Notes under the pieces: generated by a model | What the model saw: only the letters and a program-made list of their open reading frames with translations | Databases searched by the model: none | What the model was told of the DNA's origin: nothing | Translations under genes and position numbers: made by a program | Assembly (NCBI GenBank): GCA_951812805.1 | Contig: CATOSZ010000001.1 | Location: 62,001 to 126,000 of the forward strand | Direction of reading: 5' to 3' | From: an uncultured Alphaproteobacteria bacterium | GTDB lineage: Bacteria; Pseudomonadota; Alphaproteobacteria; GCA-2731375 | DNA: 64,000 nt | Shown: in pieces, positions 51,207 to 60,546 of the stretch | How positions within the stretch are numbered: position 1 is the first letter of the stretch | How the letters are laid out: each line of letters starts with the position of its first letter

Positions 51207-51467
51207 TCACGCCAGTTCGACCATCATCGCCAAGATGCTGGAGATGGCAAGCAGGCCGACGACGAGCGCCACCAGAACCCAGGTTGTCGTCTGGTTCGCC
51301 CGCTCGTGCTGGTTCAAACCTTCGGCGTTGCCCAGCCGGAAAACGAACCGCGAGCTCCAGCCGAGAAAGATGACGAGGCTCGTCGCCAGCAGCAGCCACA
51401 CGACCGTGTCGCCCGGCGTGACATGTGAATCGAAGATACGCGCCATCCAATCCAAGACGGCGTTCAT
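51207..51467 (-). CDS. Small membrane protein of unknown function
   Basis: 86 residues from ATG at 51467 (an earlier ATG at 51482 adds 5). Two hydrophobic helices at about 22-40 (TVVWLLLATSLVIFLGW) and 63-84 (WVLVALVVGLLAISSILAMM) are joined by a polar loop with RFVFRLGNAEGLNQHERAN. No motif identifies a function. It lies 70 bases upstream of the lipoprotein gene on the same strand and may be cotranscribed. Confidence 0.6.
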   Translation of the reverse strand: MNAVLDWMARIFDSHVTPGDTVVWLLLATSLVIFLGWSSRFVFRLGNAEGLNQHERANQTTTWVLVALVVGLLAISSILAMMVELA

Positions 51468-51610
51468 GGACGCCACTCCCAATCAGGGAGGACCGCCGGT
51501 TTCGTCACGGGTACGGGTATCGTTTGCGGCATTCAAGCTCTCCCCTTCGCGGTGGGAGTAGCTTTCCCTGAGGCGAATTATACCCATAAAAATGGGATTT
51601 TGGAAGAGTT

Positions 51611-52728
51611 TGTCCAGGTTCACTACATATGAGACGACGAGGTCTTCTTGGCTGTGATCTGTCGAAGGTACTCCTCGGGGGTTTTGCCTTTCAAGGCTCC
51701 ATGAGGCCTGAAGGTGTTGTAGATGTTGGCGAACTTGTCGATCTGTGGGTTTAGTTTGTCGAGCTGGTCCTCGATGTCATGGCAGGCGTAGAACTCGTAG
51801 CGCCATGCGCCGTTGGCTCGCTCGACGCCGCCATTGAGCTGCGGCGTCCTCGGCGGCAAGACATAGACGGGGATCTTTCGGCTCTCGCAGGCGGCCTCGA
51901 ACTCGGCCATGAACTCGGATCCACCGTCGACCTGGATGGCCTTCACGGGGAAGGGCAGGTCGGCCACGAGTTTGTCGAGGAAACTCTCGGCGTTCCTGGC
52001 GGTCGCTCTGCGGAAGGCCTTGGCACAGGTGAAGCGGCTGACGGGATCGTAGGCGGTGAACTGCTTGACCGTGCGCTCGCCGGCCGGCGTGATGCTCAAG
52101 GTGTCGAGCTGGACCAGATCGCCGGGGGCCGTTGCCTTCATCCCCTTCGGCAAACGCTTGGCGTGTGGGCGCTTGGCTCTCTTGCCCTTGGCGCGTCGTC
52201 GCGCCACGGGCACCGGCACAACGACGCCGCGCGCGACCAGATGGGCGAGCATGCGACCAACGGTGCTGTCCGACAAGGTGAAGCCCTCTCGGCGCAGCAG
52301 CGGTCCGAGCTTGGCCTTGCCCCACATCGGGAAGTCGCGGCGCAGCCGTTCAAGCCGACGCAGCACCGCACTCGACCACTCTCGGCGACGACGGCGGCGA
52401 GGCGCGCGCGAGCGCGGCTCCAACCGCTCGTCCCAGCGATAGAGCGTGCTACGCGGCACGCCCACCGCCTGGGCCGCCGCCTCGGCCGTCAAGCCGTCAC
52501 GCCGGGCCCGATGCCAACGCCGGACGGCGTCGCGTCTGAACGCTACGCATTTAGTGTCGGGCTCCGCGTTCAGACGCGACGCCGTCCTCCAACCCCTGAT
52601 AACATGTCGGGGCAGGCCAAAAACCTGCATGGGGATCTCCTTCAAGCTGTTGGTCTCGCAACTCACAGCTTCGGAGATCCCCGCCTCTGCCGCCAGAGGC
52701 GCGTCTCACATCTATCTGAACCTAGTCA
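51611..52728 (-). mobile_element. IS481-family-like insertion sequence (about 1,118 bp) with GAGTT target duplication
   Basis: The imperfect terminal inverted repeats are TGTCCAGGTTCACTACATAT and, from the other end, TGACTAGGTTCAGATAGATG. GAGTT flanks both ends (51606-51610 and 52729-52733). The element lies between the small membrane protein gene and the epimerase stop codon and breaks no recognisable gene. Confidence 0.85.
51623..52630 (-). CDS. IS481-like transposase (DDE integrase fold)
   Basis: 335 residues from ATG at 52630, preceded by AAGGAGATCCCC; an in-frame start 36 bases upstream is weaker. A helix-turn-helix (GLTAEAAAQAVGVPRSTLYRW) and an Arg-rich linker lead to the catalytic core: GDLVQLDTLSITP (first Asp), AIQVDGGSEFMAEFE (second Asp), and TPQLNGGVERANGAWRYEF (Glu), ending FRPHGALKGKTPEEYL. 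The frame is intact. It mobilises only its own element. Confidence 0.92.
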   Translation of the reverse strand: MQVFGLPRHVIRGWRTASRLNAEPDTKCVAFRRDAVRRWHRARRDGLTAEAAAQAVGVPRSTLYRWDERLEPRSRAPRRRRRREWSSAVLRRLERLRRDFPMWGKAKLGPLLRREGFTLSDSTVGRMLAHLVARGVVVPVPVARRRAKGKRAKRPHAKRLPKGMKATAPGDLVQLDTLSITPAGERTVKQFTAYDPVSRFTCAKAFRRATARNAESFLDKLVADLPFPVKAIQVDGGSEFMAEFEAACESRKIPVYVLPPRTPQLNGGVERANGAWRYEFYACHDIEDQLDKLNPQIDKFANIYNTFRPHGALKGKTPEEYLRQITAKKTSSSHM

Positions 52729-52748
52729 GAGTTGCGTATAAGTTCGGG

Positions 52749-53687
52749 TCAAGAATCGAGATGTCGGCGCAGCCAATCGCTGTAAGCCCAGATGCCGCGC
52801 GCGAGGTCGAAACCGGGCTCGAATCCGGCGTCCCGGGCGAGGCCGATACCGACGAGGGGGCCGCGCAGGGCGGTATGGCGCGTCCAGGGCTCGGTGCCGG
52901 GTCCGATCTCGAGGCGGGCGCCCGGTACGGCCCGGGCGACGGCGTGGGCGACCGCGCTGGCGGTGAAATTGCGGCCGGGGCCCAGGTGATAGACCTCTTG
53001 CGTGAGGTCCGCCGCGGCGACGGCGGCCAGAAGGCCTGCCGCCACATCGTCGATGAAGGTAAAACTCGCCGCGAAGTCGCCGCCGCCCTCGCGGATCGCC
53101 TCGCCCCGAAGGGCGCGCGCGAGATAGGACGGAATGGGCCCGCGCGTCGGATCCGTGGCGACGATCGGTGGGCCGTAGACCCAGGAAATCCGTACCGTCG
53201 CAGCCGACATGCCAAAGACTGTCCGGTACATCGACACTATCATTTCCGCCGCCGCCTTGGTGGTCGCGTAGATATTGCCGGGCTCGGGCCGCGCATCCTC
53301 GGGGATCGGGCCCTCGATATCGGCGCGCAGCTGGAAGACCGAGCCGGTGCCGACATGGATCAGGCGGCGCCAGCCATGGCGTCGCGCCGCGTCCAGCAGG
53401 TGGGTCGTGGCCATGACGTTCGCCTGGACCGCGGCGAGGGGGGCGGGCGCGGCATAGGCCTCGTTCGAAACGGCGGCGGCGTGGATGCAGGCCTCGATCT
53501 CATGCGCCGCGGCAAAGGCCGCGACCGCCTCGCCGTCGCCGAGCTCCAGGCGGTGCCATTCGATGCCCGCGCCGTCGCCCGGGGCGCCGGAGCGATAGAT
53601 GGCGATGACCTCGAAGCCGCGCGCGGCGGCGAGGCCGGCGACACGACCGCCGACATGGCCCGAAGCCCCGGTCACCAGCAGCTTCAT
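52749..53687 (-). CDS. NAD-dependent epimerase/dehydratase (SDR family)
   Basis: 312 residues from ATG at 53687; the in-frame ATG 105 bases upstream adds unlikely sequence. The Rossmann motif is LLVTGASGHVGGRVAGLAA and the catalytic tyrosine/lysine pair is in NIYATTKAAAEMIV near residue 142. LIHVGTGSVFQL supplies the serine/threonine strand. Extended SDRs of this type act on nucleotide sugars or related keto compounds; the substrate cannot be told. The gene ends 20 bases before the IS481 element and is divergent from the MBL-fold gene across about 155 bases. Confidence 0.9.
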   Translation of the reverse strand: MKLLVTGASGHVGGRVAGLAAARGFEVIAIYRSGAPGDGAGIEWHRLELGDGEAVAAFAAAHEIEACIHAAAVSNEAYAAPAPLAAVQANVMATTHLLDAARRHGWRRLIHVGTGSVFQLRADIEGPIPEDARPEPGNIYATTKAAAEMIVSMYRTVFGMSAATVRISWVYGPPIVATDPTRGPIPSYLARALRGEAIREGGGDFAASFTFIDDVAAGLLAAVAAADLTQEVYHLGPGRNFTASAVAHAVARAVPGARLEIGPGTEPWTRHTALRGPLVGIGLARDAGFEPGFDLARGIWAYSDWLRRHLDS

Positions 53688-53843
53688 CAAAATCGCCTCC
53701 CGCGTTGCCTGCTTTGACGATAGTTCACGCGAGGGCCGGTGAACCAGACGTATTGTCTCCCTCGCGGCGTTTTCCGGCGACGCCCCGTGCAATCGGCGTT
53801 AGACTGAGGCCGGCATTCATAACGGCGTAAAGGAGGGCCGGCG

Positions 53844-54712
53844 ATGGTCCGGAAACTTGCCTGTGTACTTCTGGCGCTCGGCGGGCTGCTCGGCGGCTTC
53901 GGCGCCATCGAGGCGGCCGCGCAAAGCGAGGTCAAGCGCTCGATCACCAAGATCGCCGGGACCTTTATCGGTTCCAGAACAATTTCCACTATTCGGTCTT
54001 TTTGGTGACGCCGGATGGCGTCATCGTGACCGATCCGATCAACCAGGAGGCGGCGATCTGGCTGCGCGACGAGATCAAGCGCCGCTTCGACAAGCCGATC
54101 CGCTATTTGATCTACAGCCACGATCATCGCGATCACAGTGCCGGCGGCGAGGTTTTCGCCATCGGCGGCGCGACCGTCATCGGGCACGAGAACACCAAGC
54201 GGGCGATCGTCGCCGAGGGGCGTCCGACGGCGGTGCCGATGATCACCTTCAAGCGGCGCATGTCGGTCTATCTCGGCGGCAAGACGGTGGAACTGGCCTA
54301 TGTTGGCCGCAACCATTCGGACAATTCGATCGTCATGACGTTCCCCGACGAACGGGTGCTGTTCGCCGTCGACTTCATCCCGGTGAAGACCGTCGCCTAC
54401 AAGACCTTGGCGGACAGTTATTTCCCGGAATGGATCCGCAGCCTGAAGCGGGTCGAGCGCATGGATTTCGATATCCTGGCGCCGGGACACGGCAATCTCG
54501 GCACCAAGGCGGACGTCACGCTGTTCCGGGAATATCTGAGCGATCTCTACGAAAAGACCCTGAAGCTCGCGCGCAAGGGCAAGAGCCTGGCGGAGACCAA
54601 GGCCGAGATCGACCTCGCGAAATACAAGGACATGGCCCGCTTCGCCACCTGGGGGCCGGAGAATGTCGAAGGCGTCTACCGTCGCATCCAGATGCACCGC
54701 CGGGGTAATTGA
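53844..54712 (+). pseudogene. Metallo-beta-lactamase-fold hydrolase, frameshifted near its N-terminus
   Basis: Translation starts at ATG 53844 after AGGAGGG with a signal peptide (KLACVLLALGGLLGGFGAIEAAAQ). At about 53958-53960 the frame is lost: GCCGGGACC should read GCCGGGGACC to give IAGDLYRFQNNFHYSVFLV, so one G is missing and the original frame stops after about 20 more codons. The body from 53961 onward is intact: YSHDHRDHSAGG (HxHxDH zinc site), GGATVIGHENT, and GRNHSDNSIVMTFPDERVLFAVDF. A periplasmic zinc hydrolase was intended. It could be a real null allele or a homopolymer sequencing error. Confidence 0.82.
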
Positions 54713-54719
54713 GGTCGCG

Positions 54720-54977
54720 TCAGGTGGCGGCCTCGGCGGAGTCCGGGGCCGGCACCGGCACGCGATCGTCCTGGACCCGGTTGGTCACCATCCGGCCATG
54801 CAGCCGCTTCACCGTTTCGCTGCCCGTCGTCAGGCAGAGGAAGGGAAACACCGCGTGGATGGCGCAGGCGCAGGCGCCCAGGAACATCGGGCGCGCGAAG
54901 GAAAACGCCATGCCCATATGCTCGAAATAGCTTTCGCCCACGGTGGCCGGGTGTTCGGTGAAGAGACGCTGGATCAT
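54720..54977 (-). CDS. DUF6356-family small protein
   Basis: 85 residues from ATG at 54977; a 28-residue extension to 55061 is open but unsupported. The family core is IQRLFTEHPATVGESYFEHM followed by a hydrophobic stretch FSFARPMFLGACACAIHAVFPFLCL and the polar tail GSETVKRLHGRMVTNR. It is probably a membrane-associated protein with one or two helices and three cysteines. Function unknown. It converges on the frameshifted hydrolase, with 7 bases between the two stops. Confidence 0.75.
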   Translation of the reverse strand: MIQRLFTEHPATVGESYFEHMGMAFSFARPMFLGACACAIHAVFPFLCLTTGSETVKRLHGRMVTNRVQDDRVPVPAPDSAEAAT

Positions 54978-55655
54978 GGTCGGGTCCTTGATTTCCGTTG
55001 CCGATCGCTCGAATCGAGTCGTCCGCCAGGGTAATCCCCGGGGGATAAAAATGGATTGCAAAGTTCGCGCCGGTTCGCGTAGATTTTAGAATGAATTTTT
55101 ACTTCAGATGCTGAACTGGGAATGATTTTCCATGGATGCCTATGACAAGAAGATCCTGGCCCTTCTGCAGGCGGACGGCACGCTGACCGTCGCCGACATC
55201 GCGGGCAGGGTGGGCCTGTCGACGACGCCCTGCTGGCGGCGCATCCGCAATCTGGAGAGCGAGGGCTATATCGCCAAGCGGATCGTGTTGCTGGACGCGG
55301 CGAAGATCAACTGCGGGGTCACCGTCTTCGTCCGCCTGCGCACCCGCCACCACGACCAGGCCTGGCTGGAGCGTTTCGCCCGCGCCATCCGGGATATCGA
55401 GGAGGTGGTCGAGGTCCACCGTTTGTCGGGCGATGTCGACTATTTGCTGAAGGTCATGGTGCCCTCGATCGGGGGCTACGATTCCGTCTACAAGCGGATC
55501 ATCGAGGCGATCGACCTCGACGACGTTTCCTCCAGCTTCGTCATGGAGACTGCGGATTTCGGTAGTTCCGGACGGCGGTTTCAGTAAGTCCTGGCCACCG
55601 ATTTCATAAAGTCCCGGCCGGTTCCGGGAGTTTGGCTTCGGGTGCCTTGTTGCCG

Positions 55656-56432
55656 TCAGTCGGGATTGTTTTCCGTTGTGGTTGGCTGGGTCAAGTCGGT
55701 CGTCGATTTCTTCTTTCGCATGCTGTCGCCTTTCAAGCCGATGCGGTGGGCGTTGTGGATGACGCGGTCGAGGATGGCGTCGGCGATGGTGGCCTCGCCG
55801 ATCAGGTCGTGCCAGGCGGTCACGGGGATCTGCGCGGTGATGAGGGTTGAGCGTCGGTGGTATCGTTCCTCGCAGATTTCCAGGAGATCGAGGCGCTGGC
55901 GGTCGGTCAGGCCATGGGTTCCCCAGTCGTCGAGGACGAGCAGCTGGACCCGGGCGAGGCGGTCGATCAGGCGGGGCAGCCGGCCGTCGAGGCGGGCCAT
56001 GGCGAGGTCCTCGAAGAGCCTGGGCATGCGGACGTAGAGGACGGAATGATCGAGCCTGGCGGCCTGATGGGCGATGGCACAGGCGAGCCATGTCTTGCCG
56101 GTTCCGGTCTGGCCGGTGACGATGAGGTTCTCGTGTGCCTTGAGCCAGACGCCCTGGGCGAGAGAGAGGACGGCGCGGCGGTCGAGGCCTCGTTCGGCGG
56201 CGAAGTCGATGTCCTCGATGCAGGCCTCGGGGAAGCGTAGCCTGGCCTGTCTGAGGCGGTTGGCGAGGCGCTTGTCGGCGCGGGTGGCGGCCTCGCGGTC
56301 GAGCATGAGGGCGAGCCAGTCCTCGCGGTTCAATTCCGATGATTGGCCTCGCTCGGCCATGTCGCGGTAAGCCTCTGCCATGCCCTTGAAGCCGAGGGCC
56401 TGCATCTGGTCGAGGGTCGGGTGTGTCAGCAT
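55656..56432 (-). CDS. istB: IstB-type ATPase of the second IS21 element
   Basis: 258 residues from ATG at 56432; a longer open frame upstream is istA antisense shadow. Walker A is [20 protein letters not shown] near residue 100, Walker [13 protein letters not shown], and the tail [27 protein letters not shown] is IstB-like. Sequence differs widely from the other IstB in the window. It starts about 17 bases after the istA stop. Confidence 0.94.
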   Translation of the reverse strand: MLTHPTLDQMQALGFKGMAEAYRDMAERGQSSELNREDWLALMLDREAATRADKRLANRLRQARLRFPEACIEDIDFAAERGLDRRAVLSLAQGVWLKAHENLIVTGQTGTGKTWLACAIAHQAARLDHSVLYVRMPRLFEDLAMARLDGRLPRLIDRLARVQLLVLDDWGTHGLTDRQRLDLLEICEERYHRRSTLITAQIPVTAWHDLIGEATIADAILDRVIHNAHRIGLKGDSMRKKKSTTDLTQPTTTENNPD

Positions 56433-56449
56433 GAGGTGTCTTCTCCTGG

Positions 56450-58003
56450 TTATCGGTAGTAGCCGGGGCCGCGGATGTTGGTGTGTGGCGGCAGCGGCAG
56501 AAGCGGTTCGCGCTCGGGGCGTGTGCGATCGAGGCCGGACTTGAGGATGGCGGCGAGCGATGAGTAGCTGGTCGTGTTGATGGTGAGCGCGCGTGCGCAG
56601 GCGGCCTCGACGCGTTCCGGTTCGTATCGGCGGGCGAGCGACAAGACGCCCATGGCGCTGCGATAGCCTTGCTCGGGATGGGGCCGATCGCGGATCATCC
56701 GCTCGACCAGGAGGGCGGCGTTGGGGCCGATGCGGCTGGCCTGGTCGATCAGGCTTTGTGGCGTTCGCTCGGCATAGCGCTGGTGCGCCTTGGGCATGTG
56801 GGCCGGGATCGTGGCATGGCCGCCATGCGGTGAGCGGCGGAGATGGCTGGCGACGCGCTTGTGGTTGTGGAAGATCTCGACCGTGCGGTGAGTGAGCCGG
56901 ACTTGGACCTTGCGGCCGATCAGGCCGTGCGGCACGGAGTAGAAGCTGCGCTCGACGTCGACGTGATAGTCGGAATGGACCTTGGCGGTCTTCCATTCGG
57001 CATATTCGAAGGGCGTCGTCGGCAGGGGTGCCAGGGCCTCGCGCTCGATGGCCTCGAACATCTGGCGCCGGCTCTTTCCAAGGTTGCGCATGGGCCGCTC
57101 GTTGAGCTCCTCGAGGAGGTCGCGGATCGCCCGGTTGAGCTGGTCGAGGGAGAAGAAGCGCGTATTGCGCAGTCTTGCCAGGATCCAGCGCTCGACGACC
57201 TGGACGGCGACTTCGACCTTGGCCTTGTCGCGCGGCTTGCGGACCCGGGTCGGCAGGACGGTGGTGTCGTAGTGCTCGGCGAGCGCGGCGAAGGTCGGGT
57301 TGAGGGTCGGCTCGAACCAGAGCGGCTTGGCGACGCCGGCCTTGAGGTTATCGCAGACGATGCTCTTGGGCACGCCGCCGAAGTAGGCGAGCGCCCGGCA
57401 TTGTCCGGCGACCCAGTCGGGCAGGCGCTGGGTCAGGCTGGCGGTGGCGAAGGTGAGCGAGGAAGCGCCCAGCACGGCGACGAAGATCTGCGCGTCGTGC
57501 ACCTCGCCGGTCTCGGGGTCGACGATGTCCACCGTCTGGCCGGCATAATCGGTCTGCATGACCGCACCGGCCTCGTGGCGGTTGCGCCAGGTGGCGCCGG
57601 TGCGCCGCTTGAACGCCGTGAAGGCTTCGCAGAACCAGGTGTAGCCGTAGCCATCGGGATGTGAGGCGCGGTATTCCTGCCAGAGCAGGGTCAGCGTCAC
57701 CCCCTTGCGCTTCAGCTCGGCCGCGACCGTCGGCCAGTGCGGCTCGCACCTGTCGCGCGGGGGCCGGCCCATGCGGCGGAACAGCGTCTCTTGCAGGACC
57801 GCGTCGTCCTCGTATTCCGCCGGCAGCGGCCAGGCGGTAAGGCCGACCTCGCGGGCCCGCAGCAAATAGGTCGACACTGTCGTCTTGGAGACCTTCAGCC
57901 GTTCCGCCACCTCTCGCGCCGAGAGGCCTTGGTCATGCGTCAGCCGCAGGATCGTTCGTGCATCTCTCACCGTCGTTCGTCTCGTCTGCTTCCGTCTGGG
58001 CAT
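56450..58003 (-). CDS. istA: IstA transposase of the second IS21 element
   Basis: 517 residues from ATG at 58003, which follows GGGAGGGGAC; an ATG 15 bases upstream is less well placed. The helix-turn-helix is [22 protein letters not shown], and the DDE core has [21 protein letters not shown] (first Asp), [12 protein letters not shown] (second), and [22 protein letters not shown] (Glu). The C-terminal part includes [21 protein letters not shown]. The frame is intact. Confidence 0.94.
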   Translation of the reverse strand: MPRRKQTRRTTVRDARTILRLTHDQGLSAREVAERLKVSKTTVSTYLLRAREVGLTAWPLPAEYEDDAVLQETLFRRMGRPPRDRCEPHWPTVAAELKRKGVTLTLLWQEYRASHPDGYGYTWFCEAFTAFKRRTGATWRNRHEAGAVMQTDYAGQTVDIVDPETGEVHDAQIFVAVLGASSLTFATASLTQRLPDWVAGQCRALAYFGGVPKSIVCDNLKAGVAKPLWFEPTLNPTFAALAEHYDTTVLPTRVRKPRDKAKVEVAVQVVERWILARLRNTRFFSLDQLNRAIRDLLEELNERPMRNLGKSRRQMFEAIEREALAPLPTTPFEYAEWKTAKVHSDYHVDVERSFYSVPHGLIGRKVQVRLTHRTVEIFHNHKRVASHLRRSPHGGHATIPAHMPKAHQRYAERTPQSLIDQASRIGPNAALLVERMIRDRPHPEQGYRSAMGVLSLARRYEPERVEAACARALTINTTSYSSLAAILKSGLDRTRPEREPLLPLPPHTNIRGPGYYR

Positions 58004-58261
58004 GTCCCCTCCCGGCAAAAGCCAAGAGGTAGACGCCGAGACGGCGCACCCGAAAGCTGAACTCAGATCGCCCCGTGATGCTGTCCGGGACTTTCCGGAA
58101 TCACTGGCCGCGACTTACTGAAATCTCTGGCCAGGACTTTCCGTAATCGGTGTCCGGGACTTTCCGAAACGCGCATGGAGACCTTGAAGGAAACGACGGA
58201 ACTGCCGCTCGGCCACGTGGCCGTGGCTTGAGCGGTTTCGGCCAATCGCTACACTCGCGCC

Positions 58262-60025
58262 ATGAGTTCCCAACGCCAGCATAGGCTCGCGGCGATCTTC
58301 GCCGCCGACGTGGTCGGCTACAGCCGCCTGATCGCGGCCGACGAGGCCGGCACGCTCGCCGCCATGCGGGCCCATCGCAGGGAACTCTGGGATCCGGCGA
58401 CGGCGGCGTCGGGCGGTCGCCTGGTCGGTACCGCCGGCGACAGCCGCCTGGTCGAGTTTCCGAGCGCGGTGGCGGCGGTGGAATGTGCCGTGGCGATCCA
58501 GCAGGCCATGGTCGCGCGCAACGACCCGCTGGACGAAGCGAAGCGGGTTCGCCTGCGGATCGGCATCAACCTCGGCGAAGTGGTCGTCGACGGCGACAAC
58601 ATCCACGGCGACGGCGTGAACATCGCCGCCCGGTTGGAGAGCGAGGCGCACGCCGACGGTATCTGCGTCTCCGACGACATTCTGCGCCAGGTTCGAGGGC
58701 GGCTCGATGTCGAATTCACCGACGGCGGGGAACGCGCGCTGAAGAACATCCCCCAGCCCGTCCACATCTGGCATTGGCTCGCGTCTTCACCCGCGCCGCG
58801 CGCCGCCGAAGCCCCGCCGGCGCTGCCCGACAAGCCGTCGATCGCCGTGCTGCCGTTCGAAAACATGTCGCAGGACCGCGAGCAGGACTTCTTCGCCGAT
58901 GGCATGTCGGAGGACGTGATCACCTCGCTGTCGCAGTTCGAATGGCTCTTCGTCATCGCCCGCAATTCGACCTTCACCTTCAAGGGCCAGGCGACCGACA
59001 TCGCCGAGGTGGCGAAAACCCTCGGCGTCGGCTACGTGCTTGAAGGCAGTGTGCGAAAGGCCGGGAACAAGGTGCGCGTCACCGCGCAGCTGATCGAGGC
59101 GGCGAACGGCAGCCATGTCTGGGCCGAGCGCTACGACCGGGAACTCGAGGACATCTTCGCGGTACAGGACGAGATCACGGAGGCGATCGTCGGTGCCATC
59201 GCCCCGGAAATCGACGAGGCCGAACGACGCATCGCGCAGCGCCGGCCACCGGAAAGCCTGGATGCCTGGGGCCGCTATCAGCGCGGCCTGGCTGCCTACT
59301 ATTCGACGACGCACGACGGCTTGGTCTCTGCCATTCGCCAGTTCGACGAGGTGAACGACCTCGATCCGACCTTTGCCCCCGCCTTCGCGTCCGGCGCGGA
59401 TGCCCGCTATCGCCTGATGCTCCACTATGACAGCGACGGCGACGTTCTGATGAAGCAGGCCCAGGAGAAGGCGCTGCAGGCCATCGCACTTGAGCCGCGC
59501 AATCCGCTGTGCCTGACGACGAGTGCACGGATGTTCAGCTTCCAGGGCCAGCACGATCTGGCGATCTCGAAGGCCAGGGAAGCGATCGATCTCAACCCGA
59601 ATTCGGCCATGGCCAACTACGGCCTGGGTTTCTTTCTCGGGCGTTCGGGTCAGTGCGAGGCCGCACTCCCCTATCTCGACCGTGCCATCAGGTTGAGCCC
59701 GCGCGATGCGTTCTCGCCGGGCTTCGTTGGGGTTCGTGCGATGATGCTGTTTCAGCTCGAGCGCTACGAAGAGGCCGCCGAGTGGGGACTCAAGGCCTCG
59801 GGCAGTCCGAATTCGAGGCCGGGGATCCTTTACTGGGCGGCGGGCGCCCTGATAAAGGCCGGCCGCGATGGCGAGGCCAAGGCGCTGCTGGAGGAGTTGA
59901 ACCGACGCGTGCCCGACGCCTCGCTATCGGATTTGCGGGCACGGATGCGCCTGACCCTGCCGCGGGCGACGGCCGCCGTGGAAACGCTGATCGAGGTCCT
60001 GCGCGAGGCCGGCGTGCCGGAATAG
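58262..60025 (+). CDS. Class III nucleotide cyclase with TolB-like and TPR domains
   Basis: 587 residues. The N-terminal cyclase (LAAIFAADVVGYSRLIAADE, then INLGEVVVDGDNIHGDGVNIAARLE) keeps the first metal Asp. The second site reads TAGDSRLVEF where active relatives have TGDGLLVEF, so Asp is kept but the glycine is changed to Ser and a threonine to Ala, and activity is uncertain. After a Pro/Ala linker comes a TolB/FlgO-like segment (KPSIAVLPFENMSQDREQDFFADGMSEDV ... VLEGSVRKAGNKVRVTAQLIEA), then TPR repeats from about residue 355 (AISKAREAIDLNPNSAMANY, then ALPYLDRAIRLSPRD). Common in rhizobia-type genomes. It starts 30 bases after the native end of the split regulator gene. Confidence 0.88.
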   Translation: MSSQRQHRLAAIFAADVVGYSRLIAADEAGTLAAMRAHRRELWDPATAASGGRLVGTAGDSRLVEFPSAVAAVECAVAIQQAMVARNDPLDEAKRVRLRIGINLGEVVVDGDNIHGDGVNIAARLESEAHADGICVSDDILRQVRGRLDVEFTDGGERALKNIPQPVHIWHWLASSPAPRAAEAPPALPDKPSIAVLPFENMSQDREQDFFADGMSEDVITSLSQFEWLFVIARNSTFTFKGQATDIAEVAKTLGVGYVLEGSVRKAGNKVRVTAQLIEAANGSHVWAERYDRELEDIFAVQDEITEAIVGAIAPEIDEAERRIAQRRPPESLDAWGRYQRGLAAYYSTTHDGLVSAIRQFDEVNDLDPTFAPAFASGADARYRLMLHYDSDGDVLMKQAQEKALQAIALEPRNPLCLTTSARMFSFQGQHDLAISKAREAIDLNPNSAMANYGLGFFLGRSGQCEAALPYLDRAIRLSPRDAFSPGFVGVRAMMLFQLERYEEAAEWGLKASGSPNSRPGILYWAAGALIKAGRDGEAKALLEELNRRVPDASLSDLRARMRLTLPRATAAVETLIEVLREAGVPE

Positions 60026-60042
60026 CCGGACGCCTCGGGCCC

Positions 60043-60264
60043 TCACGTCTCCATCACGGCGACGTCCTGGCCTTCCTGCACCGTATCGCCCTCGCCGACC
60101 AGGATCTCTTTCAAGGTGCCGTCGCGGGGTGCAACCACGGGGATCTCCATCTTCATCGATTCCAGGATGATGATGGCGTCTTCCTCTTCCAGGCTGTCGC
60201 CGATGGAGGCTTCGATCTGCCAGACCTTGCCGGTGATTTCCGATTGGACGCGCGTTTCGGCCAC
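60043..60264 (-). CDS. Biotin/lipoyl attachment-domain protein (acetyl-CoA carboxylase carrier type)
   Basis: 73 residues, a single biotinyl domain. The modification site is ESMKMEIPV with the target lysine (residue 37), and EILVGEGDTVQEGQDVAVME completes the flattened barrel. Stand-alone domains like this serve biotin-dependent carboxylases encoded elsewhere; no carboxylase gene is in the window. It converges on the cyclase/TPR gene with 17 bases between the two stops. Confidence 0.9.
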   Translation of the reverse strand: MAETRVQSEITGKVWQIEASIGDSLEEEDAIIILESMKMEIPVVAPRDGTLKEILVGEGDTVQEGQDVAVMET

Positions 60265-60546
60265 GAGTGATGTCCCCCATAGGAAGTCGGTTGCTGGGCT
60301 GGTCTCGGATCCCGATGAGGATCGCGAGGCGTGCGGGCCCCTGGTATAGCGCCAAGCCCCCGCCCGGGTCCACGACGAATATGCCGGTGTGTTTCGGACC
60401 CGGGCCGCGAATTGGGCGGACGTTTCCGGGCGATCGACGCGGGCAATGACGGACGCTGCAGCTTCGGATCCGCGTTGCTATACTTCGCACTTGTGGGCAA
60501 ACCATATCCGGCTTTACGTGGCCTATGCATCGGGGGATGTCGTCCC

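Larger units (their letters stand above)
55551..58175 (-). mobile_element. Second, distinct IS21-family element (2,625 bp) with TGGAGAC target duplication
   Basis: Ends TGCGGATTTCGG and TGCGCGTTTCGG (from the right) with TGGAGAC at 55544-55550 and again at 58176-58182. Both ends carry arrays of about 23-base units around GG(T/A)TTTC.GTAAGTCC.GGCC: three at the left (55551-55619) and four at the right (58083-58175), matching the multiple IstA sites of this family. It is unrelated in detail to the copies at 15.9 and 32.9 kb. Confidence 0.95.
55132..58231 (+). pseudogene. Lrp/AsnC-family regulator, split by an IS21-family element near its C-terminus
   Basis: The N-terminal 139 residues (55132-55550) carry the winged helix-turn-helix (ALLQADGTLTVADIAGRVGLSTTPCWRRIRNLESEG) and RAM-domain start VHRLSGDVDYLLKVMVPSI. 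At VMET the frame runs into the IS, which supplies the tail ADFGSSGRRFQ. The native last codons are found beyond the IS at 58183-58231; joining across the 7-bp duplication gives VMETLKETTELPLGHVAVA and a 155-residue protein. The broken form lacks the final strand of the RAM domain, so it may bind DNA but not oligomerise or sense ligand normally. It is divergent from the DUF6356 gene. Confidence 0.93.
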
